A DNA stretch of 64,000 nt from an uncultured Propionibacteriaceae bacterium (GTDB taxonomy: Bacteria; Actinomycetota; Actinomycetes; Propionibacteriales; Propionibacteriaceae): positions 62,001 to 126,000 of the forward strand of contig CAMDZW010000006.1 of assembly GCA_945911015.1 (NCBI GenBank), given 5' to 3'. This document shows, piece after piece, positions 26,367 through 34,968 of this stretch. Position 1 is the stretch's first letter. Each line of letters begins with the position of its first letter. Made by a program: the position numbers and the translations under genes. A model generated the notes under the pieces. It had not been told where the DNA came from. It did not search any database and worked only from the letters and a program-made list of their open reading frames with translations.

Positions 26367-26960
26367 TCACAGGTGTCCCACCCAATCCGCAATCCGCCAG
26401 GCAGCGACGATCGCGCCAGCAAAGCACAACACCAGCGCCACGACATACATCGGCTTCACCCAGCCCTGGGCCAGGTAGACCGCTCCGGTGCGGGCCTTCA
26501 GGTCGGTGGTGGTGAAGAAGGCCAGTGCCCCGATCCCGATCGGGCCGGCCACCACCCAGGCGGCGATGGCCACCGGTGGCATACCGCCCAGCAGCAGTGC
26601 GACGACGATGCTGACCACGGCCAGCCCGACCGCCAGGAACAACCACTGCACTGGTGGACGTGAGGTCTCCAGGACGGCGACCGGTCCCGATTCGCCGAAG
26701 GCGGCCGGTACACCGGGCATCGCCGGGGTGTTGGCCTCGAGCGAGCTCTGACCGAAGGGGTCAGCTCCGGGCGCGAACGGCGCTGCTGGACCCTGGTCGA
26801 CCGACGCCACCGTGGCCGGGGTCTGCGCGCTCGCCGCGAATGGGGCGTTGCCGCCCTGACCGAAGCCAGGTTGGGCAGACCCGAAGCCGCCTGGTGCAGG
26901 CTGAGGGGCGGAATTCTGCGACTGCTGGTCGCTGAAATCCCATGGATTCTGGTCCGACAT
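26367..26960 (-). CDS. Small membrane protein, first gene of the GTPase operon
   Basis: A 197-residue protein. The first 95 or so residues are Gln/Pro/Gly/Ala-rich, like the tails of the exported vWA and GAP1-like proteins. Three hydrophobic helices follow (VQWLFLAVGLAVVSIVVALL, MPPVAIAAWVVAGPIGIGAL, and MYVVALVLCFAGAIVAAW). No known family was recognised. It opens the operon, about 30 nt downstream of a TATACT -10 box. The shared low-complexity composition suggests it could co-assemble with those two proteins. Confidence 0.7.
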   Translation of the reverse strand: MSDQNPWDFSDQQSQNSAPQPAPGGFGSAQPGFGQGGNAPFAASAQTPATVASVDQGPAAPFAPGADPFGQSSLEANTPAMPGVPAAFGESGPVAVLETSRPPVQWLFLAVGLAVVSIVVALLLGGMPPVAIAAWVVAGPIGIGALAFFTTTDLKARTGAVYLAQGWVKPMYVVALVLCFAGAIVAAWRIADWVGHL

Positions 26961-26996
26961 CTACCTGCTCCGGGCTCGGGGATGACTCGCTGGGTC

Positions 26997-27002
26997 AGTA
27001 TA
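26997..27002 (-). promoter_or_regulatory. -10 box TATACT of the eight-gene operon
   Basis: On the minus strand TATACT stands about 37 nt before the ATG at 26960, in the 86-bp gap to the rhomboid gene. No clear -35 hexamer is visible. This is the best promoter candidate for the 18-kb operon. Confidence 0.45.
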
Positions 27003-27046
27003 GGAGCCGGTCGGACCTCCTCCGCCCACGCACGTGTGAGCTTCGT

Positions 27047-27658
27047 TCACCACCGGCCCACCGCTTTCGGTTCGGTCACGGCACGGCGGTCCCGCCGACC
27101 ACACCACACCGCGACAGCTGCTCCGGCGACAGCTCCGAAAAGGTGCCCCTCCCAGGAGACACCGGCCTCGCCGGGAAGCACTCCCGACACGATACTGCCG
27201 TAGACGATGAAGACGATGACCGCGACGATGACAGCAGTGGCCCGTCGAGCGACGAGCCCGTACACCACGAGGAAGGCGGCGTAGCCGTACACCAGTCCAC
27301 TCGCCCCGAGGTGGATGGTGAGCGGGGCACCGAACAGCCACACGCCGAACCCACCGATCACCGCCACTGCTGCGGTGACCAGCCAGAACCGTCGGGTCAG
27401 CCAGGCCAGGAGCAGTCCCAACACGATGAAGGTGGAGGTGTTGGCGATCAGATGGGCGAAACCGTCGTGCAGGAACGGTGCCGTCACCAGACCGAGCAGC
27501 CCGTCGACGTCGCGAGGCCGGATCCCGTACTCATCGAGGGCTCCGCCGAGCAGAGTGTCGACCCCCTCACTGGCCCACATCAACGCGACCATGACCAGCG
27601 GCGGGAGACTGCGCACCAACGTCTCGCGGCGCAGTTCAGGGCTGGCTGTCATCGACAT
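27047..27658 (-). CDS. Rhomboid family intramembrane serine protease
   Basis: A 203-residue protein with about six membrane helices. The catalytic serine motif is LGASGLVYG, and the catalytic His lies in SWEGHLFGA of the last helix. The HxxxN element of the second helix (HLIANTS) is also present. Rhomboids cut single-pass membrane proteins within or next to the bilayer. The exported vWA protein in the neighbouring operon has a single membrane helix and is a conceivable substrate, but this is only proximity. The start at 27658 is chosen over the upstream ATG at 27682; an ATG at 27652 is also possible. Confidence 0.87.
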   Translation of the reverse strand: MSMTASPELRRETLVRSLPPLVMVALMWASEGVDTLLGGALDEYGIRPRDVDGLLGLVTAPFLHDGFAHLIANTSTFIVLGLLLAWLTRRFWLVTAAVAVIGGFGVWLFGAPLTIHLGASGLVYGYAAFLVVYGLVARRATAVIVAVIVFIVYGSIVSGVLPGEAGVSWEGHLFGAVAGAAVAVWCGRRDRRAVTEPKAVGRW

Positions 27659-27706
27659 GTCGAACAGCCTAGGCGTCCCCACCGACAGTGCAGCCGGGCG
27701 CAGGGC

Positions 27707-29635
27707 TCAGGACAGCAATTCCTTGATGTACGGTCCGGCCGATCCAGATCCTGACGCACCGTCGGTGACCATCATCGCGATCGACAGGTCGTCGTTGTAG
27801 GCGATCATCCAGGCGTGCGTCTTCGGCGGGTCGTCGGTGCCGTACTCGGCGGTGCCGGTCTTGGCGCCGTCGACAAGCCCGTTGAGACTGCGGCCGGATC
27901 CCGCAGTGACGACCGCATGCATCAAGGTGCGGAGATCGCGTGCCTCCTGCTTGGTGAGCGACTTGCCCTTCTGCTTCGGCTTGGTGGCCTCGACCAGGAA
28001 CGGGACGGTGGTGCGGCCTGCACTGACCGAGGCGGCAACGCCGGCCATCGCCAGGGGCGAGGCCTGGACGGTCCCCTGTCCGAAGCTTGCCTCGGCCAGC
28101 CCGACAATGTTCTTCGGATCTGGAATGTCGCCGTAGAAGACCGGGAAGCCGGCATCGTGGTCGACTCCCATGCCGAGGCTGGCCGCTGCCTCGCGCAGCG
28201 CCTTGGCCGAGAGCCGGTCCCGTTCATTGACGAAGGCCGTGTTGCACGACAGGGCGACCGCCTCGAGCAGTCGCATCCTCCCCACCCGATCGGCCGGGAA
28301 ATCCGAGTAGTTCTTGATCACGCGACCGTCGACAACGGTGGTCGCTGGACAGTCGACATAGCTGCTGGGCTTCATCCCGGTGCGCAACAGGGCCAGTGCC
28401 GTGACGACCTTGAAGGTGGAGCCCGGGGCATAGCGGCCCGTGTTGGCCAGTGTCTGCCCCTTGGCACTGTCGCTGACGGCGAGCACCCGGATCGCTCCGG
28501 TCGACGGATCGACCACAGCCATCGCGGCCGGAGACTTGGACTTGGCGATGATCTTCTCGGCGCGGGCCTGGAGTTTGATGTCGAGGCTGAGCTCCAGGTC
28601 CTTGCCCTTGGTCGGTTCGATCTTGACCAGTTCCTTGCGTTCCCCACTCGGTGTGGGGGTCGGCGCCGGCGAACCGCTGGGCTCGTCGGACGGTTCCGCC
28701 TCGATCACCACCGGCAACCGAGGCACCAGGGTGACGATCGCGCCGGGCTGGCCGCTGAGCTGTTCGTCATAGCGTTGTTGCAGACCACTGAGGCCGACCA
28801 TGTCGCCGGCCTGGATACGTCCGTCAGACTTGTCGATGAGCTCTGCGGTGGCTTCACCGGCAGTGCCGAGGAGTTCGCTGGCGACACCGGGATGGGTCGC
28901 CAGGACCCGTTCGGCATCGAGGATCACGGCTCCTTCAATGTCGGCAAACTTCGGATCGATCTCGGTCCTGGCCTCACGGACCACCGAACCTTCGACGAAG
29001 GCCTGATCGCCGGCATCGGCGACCCGCTTGACGAAACGGTCGACGTCGATGTCCAGGAATTGGGCCAGTCTCGTGGCGGACTTGGCCCACTTGTCCTTGT
29101 CGACCTTGGTCTTGTCCAGGCCGAGCCGCAACACCGGCATGGTCTCCATCAGCACGGTACCGCCCTTGCCGAGGATTCGACCTCGGGTGGCTGCGGTGCG
29201 GGTGTGCACCAGGCGGGACTCCGAGGTCAGCTCGGGATGGAACAGGTTCGGCTCCCATTGCAACACCCAATGATCGTCCTTCACGCGGAAGTGTGCGACC
29301 GCGTCATAGCTCCACTCCCCGCTCGGGAAGGTCCAGGAGTACTGGAGAGGCACCGTCGCGAGTTGATCCCCGTACGAGACTTCCCCGGCCGTGACGACGG
29401 GCAGGAAGCCGTCCATCCCCCTGAGGATGTCGGCGAGGTCGGCCTGGGCAAGCTCGTCGCTCGTGGTCTCCACCTGGGAAAGATCACCGTCACCCAGACC
29501 GGCCAGCAGTGTCTCGACCCGGGGATCGAGCGGGTCACCGGGGAGTTGGCGTTCCGGGGCGGGTGTGGAACAGGCCGACAGCAGCACCGCCACAACGATC
29601 GCGGTGCACAGCGTGAACTGACGGAATCGAGACAT
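27707..29635 (-). CDS. Class B penicillin-binding protein with NTF2-like N-terminus
   Basis: A 642-residue lipoprotein. The signal ends in a lipobox (VVAVLLSACS). An NTF2-like MecA_N-type domain follows (about 35-155), then a dimerisation region. The transpeptidase domain occupies about 370-640, with the SxxK motif in APGSTFKV, the SxN motif in SCNTAF and the KTG motif in GAKTGTAEYG. It is a D,D-transpeptidase for peptidoglycan cross-linking outside the cell. The MecA_N-like architecture is shared with low-affinity penicillin-binding proteins, so a contribution to beta-lactam tolerance is possible. The gene is divergent from the PadR regulator across a palindrome. Confidence 0.9.
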   Translation of the reverse strand: MSRFRQFTLCTAIVVAVLLSACSTPAPERQLPGDPLDPRVETLLAGLGDGDLSQVETTSDELAQADLADILRGMDGFLPVVTAGEVSYGDQLATVPLQYSWTFPSGEWSYDAVAHFRVKDDHWVLQWEPNLFHPELTSESRLVHTRTAATRGRILGKGGTVLMETMPVLRLGLDKTKVDKDKWAKSATRLAQFLDIDVDRFVKRVADAGDQAFVEGSVVREARTEIDPKFADIEGAVILDAERVLATHPGVASELLGTAGEATAELIDKSDGRIQAGDMVGLSGLQQRYDEQLSGQPGAIVTLVPRLPVVIEAEPSDEPSGSPAPTPTPSGERKELVKIEPTKGKDLELSLDIKLQARAEKIIAKSKSPAAMAVVDPSTGAIRVLAVSDSAKGQTLANTGRYAPGSTFKVVTALALLRTGMKPSSYVDCPATTVVDGRVIKNYSDFPADRVGRMRLLEAVALSCNTAFVNERDRLSAKALREAAASLGMGVDHDAGFPVFYGDIPDPKNIVGLAEASFGQGTVQASPLAMAGVAASVSAGRTTVPFLVEATKPKQKGKSLTKQEARDLRTLMHAVVTAGSGRSLNGLVDGAKTGTAEYGTDDPPKTHAWMIAYNDDLSIAMMVTDGASGSGSAGPYIKELLS

Positions 29636-29709
29636 CACGTCGCAGTCTTCCACTGCGGCCCGCCTGCGCGCCGCAGTCCACGCCGACACCTCCGCGATCC
29701 ACACTTGCC

Positions 29710-29733
29710 TGTATCACGATATATCGTGATACA
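29710..29733. promoter_or_regulatory. Perfect 24-bp palindrome, PadR operator candidate
   Basis: TGTATCACGATA is followed directly by its reverse complement TATCGTGATACA, with no mismatch. ATC..GAT-rich palindromes of this type are typical PadR binding sites. It fills the space between a TTGCCT -35-like hexamer (29705-29710) and a TACAGT -10-like box (29730-29735) of the PadR gene, so binding would block initiation. It may also affect the divergent penicillin-binding protein gene. Confidence 0.8.
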
Positions 29734-29760
29734 GTCTGTCGCGAAAGGAAGGTGACAGAC

Positions 29761-30435
29761 ATGAGTCACAACACACCCCCACTGTTCAGTGGTTATGACG
29801 AACGAGAGTTCGGCAGGCCCGATGGCCGACGCCGCGGCGGACGCCCATCGGATCGACGCGGTCCGGGCGGACACGGACCCCGGGGCGGACACGGACCCCG
29901 GGGCAGACAGGGACGCCGGGACGGACAGGGACCCCAAGGCGGGCCCTTCGGACATCACGGAGGACCCCGCGGACATCGCGGACCGGGCCGCGGTCGTGCC
30001 CAACGCGGTGACGTACGAGCAGCAGTCCTGCTTTTGCTGGGCGAGGAGCCGATGCACGGCTACCAGTTGATGCGCACCATCGCCGAGCGCACCTCGGACG
30101 GCTGGCGACCCAGCGCTGGTGCGATCTACCCGACTCTGGCGCAGCTGGAGGACGAGGGGCTGGTCGTCACCACCCAGGAAGGGGGCCGCCGACTGGCCAC
30201 CCTCACCCAGTCCGGCCGAGACTTCCTCGCCACCGAGGCAGCCTCACTGGGCGATCCGTTCGCCGCCTTCACCGCCAGCGACGGCCCCGACCTGCGGGCC
30301 GCACTGCGCGACCTGCAGAGCGCAGCACGACAGCTGGCCATGATCGGCACCGAAGCGCAACTGGCTGAGGCCACGGCAATTCTGGCCGCCGCCAAGCGCG
30401 ACCTCTATTTGCTGCTGGCCGGCGAGAAGGACTGA
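29761..30435 (+). CDS. PadR family transcriptional regulator
   Basis: A 224-residue protein. The ATG at 29761 has GGAAGG 8 nt upstream; the GTG at 29752 overlaps that site and is rejected. Residues 1 to about 85 are a disordered Gly/Arg/His-rich region. The winged-helix domain then reads RGDVRAAVLLLLGEEPMHGY and SAGAIYPTLAQLEDEGLV, the diagnostic PadR pattern, followed by a helical dimerisation region. PadR proteins are repressors that often respond to small molecules or cell-wall stress. The perfect palindrome at 29710 indicates autorepression. The His/Gly-rich tail could bind metal. Confidence 0.92.
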   Translation: MSHNTPPLFSGYDEREFGRPDGRRRGGRPSDRRGPGGHGPRGGHGPRGRQGRRDGQGPQGGPFGHHGGPRGHRGPGRGRAQRGDVRAAVLLLLGEEPMHGYQLMRTIAERTSDGWRPSAGAIYPTLAQLEDEGLVVTTQEGGRRLATLTQSGRDFLATEAASLGDPFAAFTASDGPDLRAALRDLQSAARQLAMIGTEAQLAEATAILAAAKRDLYLLLAGEKD

Positions 30436-30440
30436 ATCGG

Positions 30441-31160
30441 TCAGAAGACCCGGAGCGTGACGGCGTGGTCGACACCGGCCGCCTCCCCGCCGCCACGAAG
30501 GGCGGCCGGGATGAACTCACTCGGTTCGGGATGGCCCACCACATGAGCCAGATAGGCCTTGTGGCAGTACAACGATGCAACGCTCTTGGCCACATCGTCC
30601 TCGCTCACCGGCACCGCGTGAGTGGGCTGGGGATGACCGGCCAGCAGGATCGCCGAGGTGCTCCACTTCTCAAGGCCCTCGTCGGCCAGCTCCCGTTGCA
30701 CCCAGGCATTGTCGGCGTCTCGCACGGCATCGACCACAGCCAGGCCGGCCACCCGATGGTCGGCCTGGTTCAGCGTCCCATAGGCCTCGAGATCGAAGTT
30801 CGCCGTGAGCACTGCATCGGGTCGGAAGGCGCGGATCACTCGGGCAATGTCGCGGCGCAGCTCGATGCTGTAGACCAACATGCCGTCCGGGTACCCGAGG
30901 ATCGTCAGGTCGCTGACACCGACCGTACGGCAGGCCTCCAGCTGTTCGCGCTTGCGCAGCGGACCGATCTCCTCAGGCGGGCCATCCATGCCGGCCTCGC
31001 CGCCGGTGATCAGCACATAGGCCACCTCGATGCCGCGGGCGACCCAATGGGCCACCGCAGCCGACGCGCCGTACTCCATGTCGTCGGGGTGGGCGACGAC
31101 GCAGAGCACGCGCTGCCAGGTGGTGTCATCCAGGATCGGCAGTTTCTCGGTCTCGGACAT
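30441..31160 (-). CDS. PIG-L family deacetylase
   Basis: A 239-residue zinc hydrolase of the LmbE/PIG-L family. The metal motif AHPDDMEYG is near the N-terminus and NQADHRVAG supplies the later ligand. Family members remove acetyl groups from N-acetylglucosamine-containing substrates such as mycothiol precursors. The sequence is not diagnostic of MshB or Mca, so the substrate is open. The ATG at 31160 is supported by GAGGGGAG 7 nt upstream. It follows the luciferase-like gene by 52 bp on the same strand and converges on padR with only 5 bp between the stops. Confidence 0.85.
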   Translation of the reverse strand: MSETEKLPILDDTTWQRVLCVVAHPDDMEYGASAAVAHWVARGIEVAYVLITGGEAGMDGPPEEIGPLRKREQLEACRTVGVSDLTILGYPDGMLVYSIELRRDIARVIRAFRPDAVLTANFDLEAYGTLNQADHRVAGLAVVDAVRDADNAWVQRELADEGLEKWSTSAILLAGHPQPTHAVPVSEDDVAKSVASLYCHKAYLAHVVGHPEPSEFIPAALRGGGEAAGVDHAVTLRVF

Positions 31161-31212
31161 GGTGGGACTCCCCTCGATCGGTGGTCTCATCCTTGCAGCG
31201 GATGATGGCTTG

Positions 31213-32271
31213 TCAAGCAGGGCTGGTTTCTGCCAGTTCCTCGGCAAGTTCTGCGATGGTCCGTTCTCGGGATGGGACCCGGTCGAGGGGATCACTGTCG
31301 TGAGCACCACCAATCGGATGGACCATCACCTCGTCGACATCGAACTCGGCGGCCAACTCACGTATCTGACCAGCCACCTCAGCAGCCGTGCCGAGCAGCC
31401 ACGGCGCCTGGAGGACCTGCTGACCCGGCTCAGGAAACGGGACCGGGACTGCCGCGGCCTGATCCACGGTGAGCAACGGCTTGCGTTCGGTCGAGCCCGC
31501 ACGCAGGGCCGCCATCATGTGCAGATGGGGCAGGGCGAGTTCACGTGCCTGCTCGACCGAATCAGCCGTCACTGCGTTCACAGACAGGAAAGTACGGGGC
31601 TCTCCCTCACCGACATAGCTGCTGCGGTAGAGGTCGAGAGCGGCAGCTGTCCCCGTACCGGCGAAGTGGTGGGCGAAGACGTACGGGAGCCCGAGAGTGC
31701 CTGCGAGTCGGGCTGAGTAGTCCGACGAACCGAGCAGCCAGACCGATGGTTCGCTGGCAGCATTCGGTGTGGCCGTGACGACGAAATCCCTGTCCTGCAG
31801 GCGAATCACAGCACCCTCGGTCGAGGCAAAGGCCATGACCTGTTGGACGAAGTCGTCGAACTGGGCAACCGGATCCCCCTCGGGACCTCCTCCGGAGCGC
31901 AGTGCCCAGGAGGTCACCGGATCGGTGCCGGGAGCTCGCCCAATGCCGAGATCGATGCGCCCGGGAAACGCTGCCTCGAGCAAGGCGAACTGTTCGGCCA
32001 CCGCTAGCGGGGCATGGTTGGGCAACATCACCCCACCGGAGCCGACCCGGATGCGTTGCGTCGCCCCAGCCAACATCGAGATGATCACCGGTGGCGAGGT
32101 CGAGGCGACACCGGGGGCATTGTGGTGCTCGGCCACCCAGTAGCGCGTGCAGCCACCCCGATCAGCGACCTGCGCAAGCCTGGTCGTAGCAGCCAGTGCC
32201 TGCCCGGTGGTCTGACCGGTTCTCACCGGGACCAGATCAAGGACGGACAGGGCCAGTTGCGCTTTGCTCAT
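31213..32271 (-). CDS. LLM class flavin-dependent oxidoreductase (luciferase-like)
   Basis: A 352-residue protein of the bacterial luciferase superfamily, with the MsnO8-type beginning [16 protein letters not shown], then [29 protein letters not shown] and [16 protein letters not shown]. These enzymes use reduced FMN (or F420 in some Actinobacteria) for monooxygenase reactions. The substrate is unknown. The ATG at 32271 is chosen because it aligns with the family N-terminus. An upstream in-frame ATG at 32382 would add 37 atypical residues. Confidence 0.88.
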   Translation of the reverse strand: MSKAQLALSVLDLVPVRTGQTTGQALAATTRLAQVADRGGCTRYWVAEHHNAPGVASTSPPVIISMLAGATQRIRVGSGGVMLPNHAPLAVAEQFALLEAAFPGRIDLGIGRAPGTDPVTSWALRSGGGPEGDPVAQFDDFVQQVMAFASTEGAVIRLQDRDFVVTATPNAASEPSVWLLGSSDYSARLAGTLGLPYVFAHHFAGTGTAAALDLYRSSYVGEGEPRTFLSVNAVTADSVEQARELALPHLHMMAALRAGSTERKPLLTVDQAAAVPVPFPEPGQQVLQAPWLLGTAAEVAGQIRELAAEFDVDEVMVHPIGGAHDSDPLDRVPSRERTIAELAEELAETSPA

Positions 32272-32433
32272 GTCCTCACCAACCAGCGACGACTTCGCAT
32301 CATTCCCCCGACCGGACGCAATCGGGGCCGACTCGAGACGGCCGAGCGCCCCGAACACATCCGTTCCATACGCCTTCGGCACGGAATGGATGTGCTTGAC
32401 CCCGGTGGTGCGCGGTAGGCTGACCGGGCGCCA

Positions 32434-32506
32434 GGGCCTCTAGCTCAATGGTTAGAGCTGCGGACTTTTAATCCGTAGGTTGTGGGTTCGAATCCCACGG
32501 GGCCCA
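32434..32506 (+). tRNA. tRNA-Lys (UUU anticodon)
   Basis: A 73-nt cloverleaf. The acceptor arm GGGCCTC pairs with GGGGCCC (one G-U), the D arm is GCTC...GAGC, the anticodon loop CTTTTAA gives TTT, and the T arm is GTGGG-TTCGAAT-CCCAC. The discriminator is A and CCA is not encoded. It lies between the luciferase-like gene and the MarR gene. Confidence 0.95.
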
Positions 32507-32664
32507 CTCATGTGATGCCTCAGGACCCAGTCCCGCAGCGCTGGCAGCTCGGCGGCGCCGGCCAGCCAGTTGGCCGCGCAACCAGAGGCAGCGCCACAAT
32601 GCCCCCTGGAGCACGTCGCACGCGAACCGGAAGTCGACAGCCGCGAAACCGCCGAGCAAACAGA

Positions 32665-33120
32665 CTACGGACGATCGGGTTCCTCGACCATGGCGCTGAG
32701 GTAGCGGGCAACCGTCTCCAGCTCGGCGACCGTGAACGCCTCGTGCGCCCGCTTCACCCGCGCAGTGACCTCCGCGTACGGATCCTCATTCTCACCCGTG
32801 CCCATCACCGCGAAGGCCTCTGGCACGGCGTGCAGCACGACGCGACGACGATCATCGGGATCGGCGCTGCGCCGAACGAACCCGCGGCTCTCGAGCCGGT
32901 CGATGACGCGGGTCGTGGAACTGGTGGGCAACTCGGTCCGCTGGCTGAGTTCACCCGCAGTGAGTGGAGTCGCTGCGCGGACGATCACACCGAATGCCTG
33001 CAGGTCGACGACGTTCAACCCGAGCGAGCGAGCGATCCGCTCGTTGGTCAGCACTGCGTCGCCGATGAACACTTGCGTGAGCTCGAGCAGCCGCCGCGTG
33101 ACCTCGTCCTTGCTTGACAT
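32665..33120 (-). CDS. MarR family transcriptional regulator
   Basis: A 151-residue winged-helix repressor. The DNA-binding region reads LTAGELSQRTELPTSSTTRV, then RLESRGFVRRSADPDDRR, the classical MarR wing. The ATG at 33120 has GGAGG upstream. It is divergent from an MFS efflux gene with a 93-bp intergenic region holding an imperfect palindrome, the standard layout for ligand-induced efflux control. Confidence 0.9.
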   Translation of the reverse strand: MSSKDEVTRRLLELTQVFIGDAVLTNERIARSLGLNVVDLQAFGVIVRAATPLTAGELSQRTELPTSSTTRVIDRLESRGFVRRSADPDDRRRVVLHAVPEAFAVMGTGENEDPYAEVTARVKRAHEAFTVAELETVARYLSAMVEEPDRP

Positions 33121-33147
33121 ACGGACCTCACCTCCTATTCTCTCCAG

Positions 33148-33164
33148 TGCGGGACTATCCCACA
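33148..33164. promoter_or_regulatory. MarR operator candidate
   Basis: TGCGGGACTATCCCACA is a near-perfect inverted repeat (GGGA-3-TCCC core, outer TG/CA) in the divergent MarR/MFS intergenic region. It is the likely binding site of the adjacent MarR protein. Confidence 0.55.
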
Positions 33165-33213
33165 ACGGAGATACTTCACTCCGGAAACACCAGTCTAGGA
33201 AGAGTCGACGCTC

Positions 33214-34716
33214 ATGACCACGACCCCCCGCCGGCGTCTCGCCATCGGCATCCTTTTGTTCGCATCATTCATGGATCTCCTCGACGTCACGATCGTTCAG
33301 GTCGCACTGCCCGCCATCCGCGAAGGAATCGGCGCCTCGGACGCTGAACTCGAGTGGATCGTCTCCGGCTACATCCTTGCGTTCGCGGTCGCTCTCATCA
33401 CCGGAGGCAGACTCGGCGACATCTTCGGCCGACGACGCCTGTTCCTGATCGGCATCGCCGGCTTCACGATCACGTCGGGACTGGCCGCCTCGTCCTGGTC
33501 GGGTGAGGCGCTCGTCGCCTTCCGCGCGGTACAGGGAGTGTTCGCCGCTCTCATGGTCCCCCAACTACTCGCCACCGTGCAGGCCGTCTATGCGCCACGC
33601 GAACGCGCACCCGTCTTCGGACTCATCGGAGCAGTCTCTGGTCTTGCCTCCGTCATCGGCCCCGTGCTCGGCGGCTGGCTCGTGGATGCTGACTTCTGGG
33701 GACTCGGGTGGCGAGCGATCTTCCTCATCAATGTTCCCGTCGGGATCGTGATCTTCGCCCTCAGCACACGCTTCGTCCCGCAGACCCGATCCGACCGGCC
33801 ATTGCGTACCGACTTCATCGGAGTCGCGCTGCTGACTGCGGCACTGCTATGTCTCATGGTCCCGTTGATTGAGGGACGTCCGCTCGGGTGGCCGACCTGG
33901 CTGTGGCTGCTCGTGGGAGCCGGTGTTCTGCTCGTCGTCATCTTCGCTGCACACTCCCGTCGCCGTCAGCACATCGACGGCTCCGCACTGCTGCCGCTGC
34001 AGCTCTTCGGCAATCGTGGCTTCAGCGCAGGGCTGATCACGCAGGCGATGTTCCAGGGTGCGATGAACGCCTTCACTCTGCCGCTCCTGCTGTACCTGCA
34101 GCTCTCTCTCGGATTCGATGCGCTCACCGCTGGACTCAACCTGCTCGCGTTCAGCCTCGGTGCGATGCTTGGAACCGGAGTCGCCGTACCGCTCACCGGA
34201 CGGTTCGGCAAGGCGCTGATTGCCGTGGGCTGCGTACTCATGGCGGCTGGAATCTGGTGGACGTACGGCATGCTCGTGTCGACCGGCGCCGACTTCACTG
34301 GTTGGGCAGCCGTCGGCGGGATGCTCACGGCGGGGCTCGGCCTGGCGCTCATCATCATCCCGCTCATCGACGTCGCACTCGCCACCGTCCCCGCGGCAGA
34401 TGCTGGTGCCGCATCCGGCACCTACAGCACCTTCCAGCAGCTGGGCGCCGCCGCTGGCATCGCCGTCTCGACGACGATCTTCTTCACCCAGATCGCCGAC
34501 GACTGGAGCCGCCAGAGTGTATTGGACGCACTCGGCGCCTCAGTGACGGTCGCCTTGATCGGGTTGGGCGTCGCCGCGACAGCGAGCCTGTTCCTCCCCG
34601 GCGTGGAGGCCGTGCGTGCGCACCTCAAGGAGGAGAGCCGCTTCGCCGACACGGCCGCGCAAGAACCGGAAGGGGACGCAGCGAGCGAGGTCTCGACTCC
34701 CCCTTTCGCTCAGTGA
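33214..34716 (+). CDS. MFS multidrug efflux transporter, DHA2 (14-helix) family
   Basis: A 500-residue proton-driven exporter with about fourteen membrane segments. Motif A is GGRLGDIFGRRR. The helix 1 motif MDLLDVTIVQVALPAI is the DHA2/EmrB-QacA signature, and the motif C region reads GAVSGLASVIGPVLGG. AGGAAG precedes the ATG. It is divergent from and probably repressed by the MarR protein. The drug or solvent exported cannot be predicted. Confidence 0.9.
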   Translation: MTTTPRRRLAIGILLFASFMDLLDVTIVQVALPAIREGIGASDAELEWIVSGYILAFAVALITGGRLGDIFGRRRLFLIGIAGFTITSGLAASSWSGEALVAFRAVQGVFAALMVPQLLATVQAVYAPRERAPVFGLIGAVSGLASVIGPVLGGWLVDADFWGLGWRAIFLINVPVGIVIFALSTRFVPQTRSDRPLRTDFIGVALLTAALLCLMVPLIEGRPLGWPTWLWLLVGAGVLLVVIFAAHSRRRQHIDGSALLPLQLFGNRGFSAGLITQAMFQGAMNAFTLPLLLYLQLSLGFDALTAGLNLLAFSLGAMLGTGVAVPLTGRFGKALIAVGCVLMAAGIWWTYGMLVSTGADFTGWAAVGGMLTAGLGLALIIIPLIDVALATVPAADAGAASGTYSTFQQLGAAAGIAVSTTIFFTQIADDWSRQSVLDALGASVTVALIGLGVAATASLFLPGVEAVRAHLKEESRFADTAAQEPEGDAASEVSTPPFAQ

Positions 34717-34968
34717 GCGAGAAGTCACCACCCCTTGACACGCCGGTCGATCAGGCGCTCTCACAACGCCGGCAACCTCCACGAACTGCTGGACGCCAAC
34801 TCCTCACAAGGTGCCCAGCCCTGACAGTCACCGACGCCCTGAAGTCGCCGACAGTGCGATTGCACGTGTGACGGTCGCCACTTCGGAATGGCTGTCGCAG
34901 CGACCCCGATCGTGAATGTCTGTCGCAAGACGGATGTGCCACCCGGGTGGAGCAGCAAGGATGGGGCC

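Noticed and set aside
32507-32664. Attachment site or integrase remnant after tRNA-Lys
   Set aside because: No second copy of the tRNA 3' end and no recombinase motif were seen in the window.
34717-34968. Possible small gene between the MFS efflux gene and the histidine kinase
   Set aside because: Frames here are low-complexity shadows; no start with a ribosome binding site was found. Only a weak inverted repeat (TCGCTCA/TGAGCGA) follows the MFS gene.
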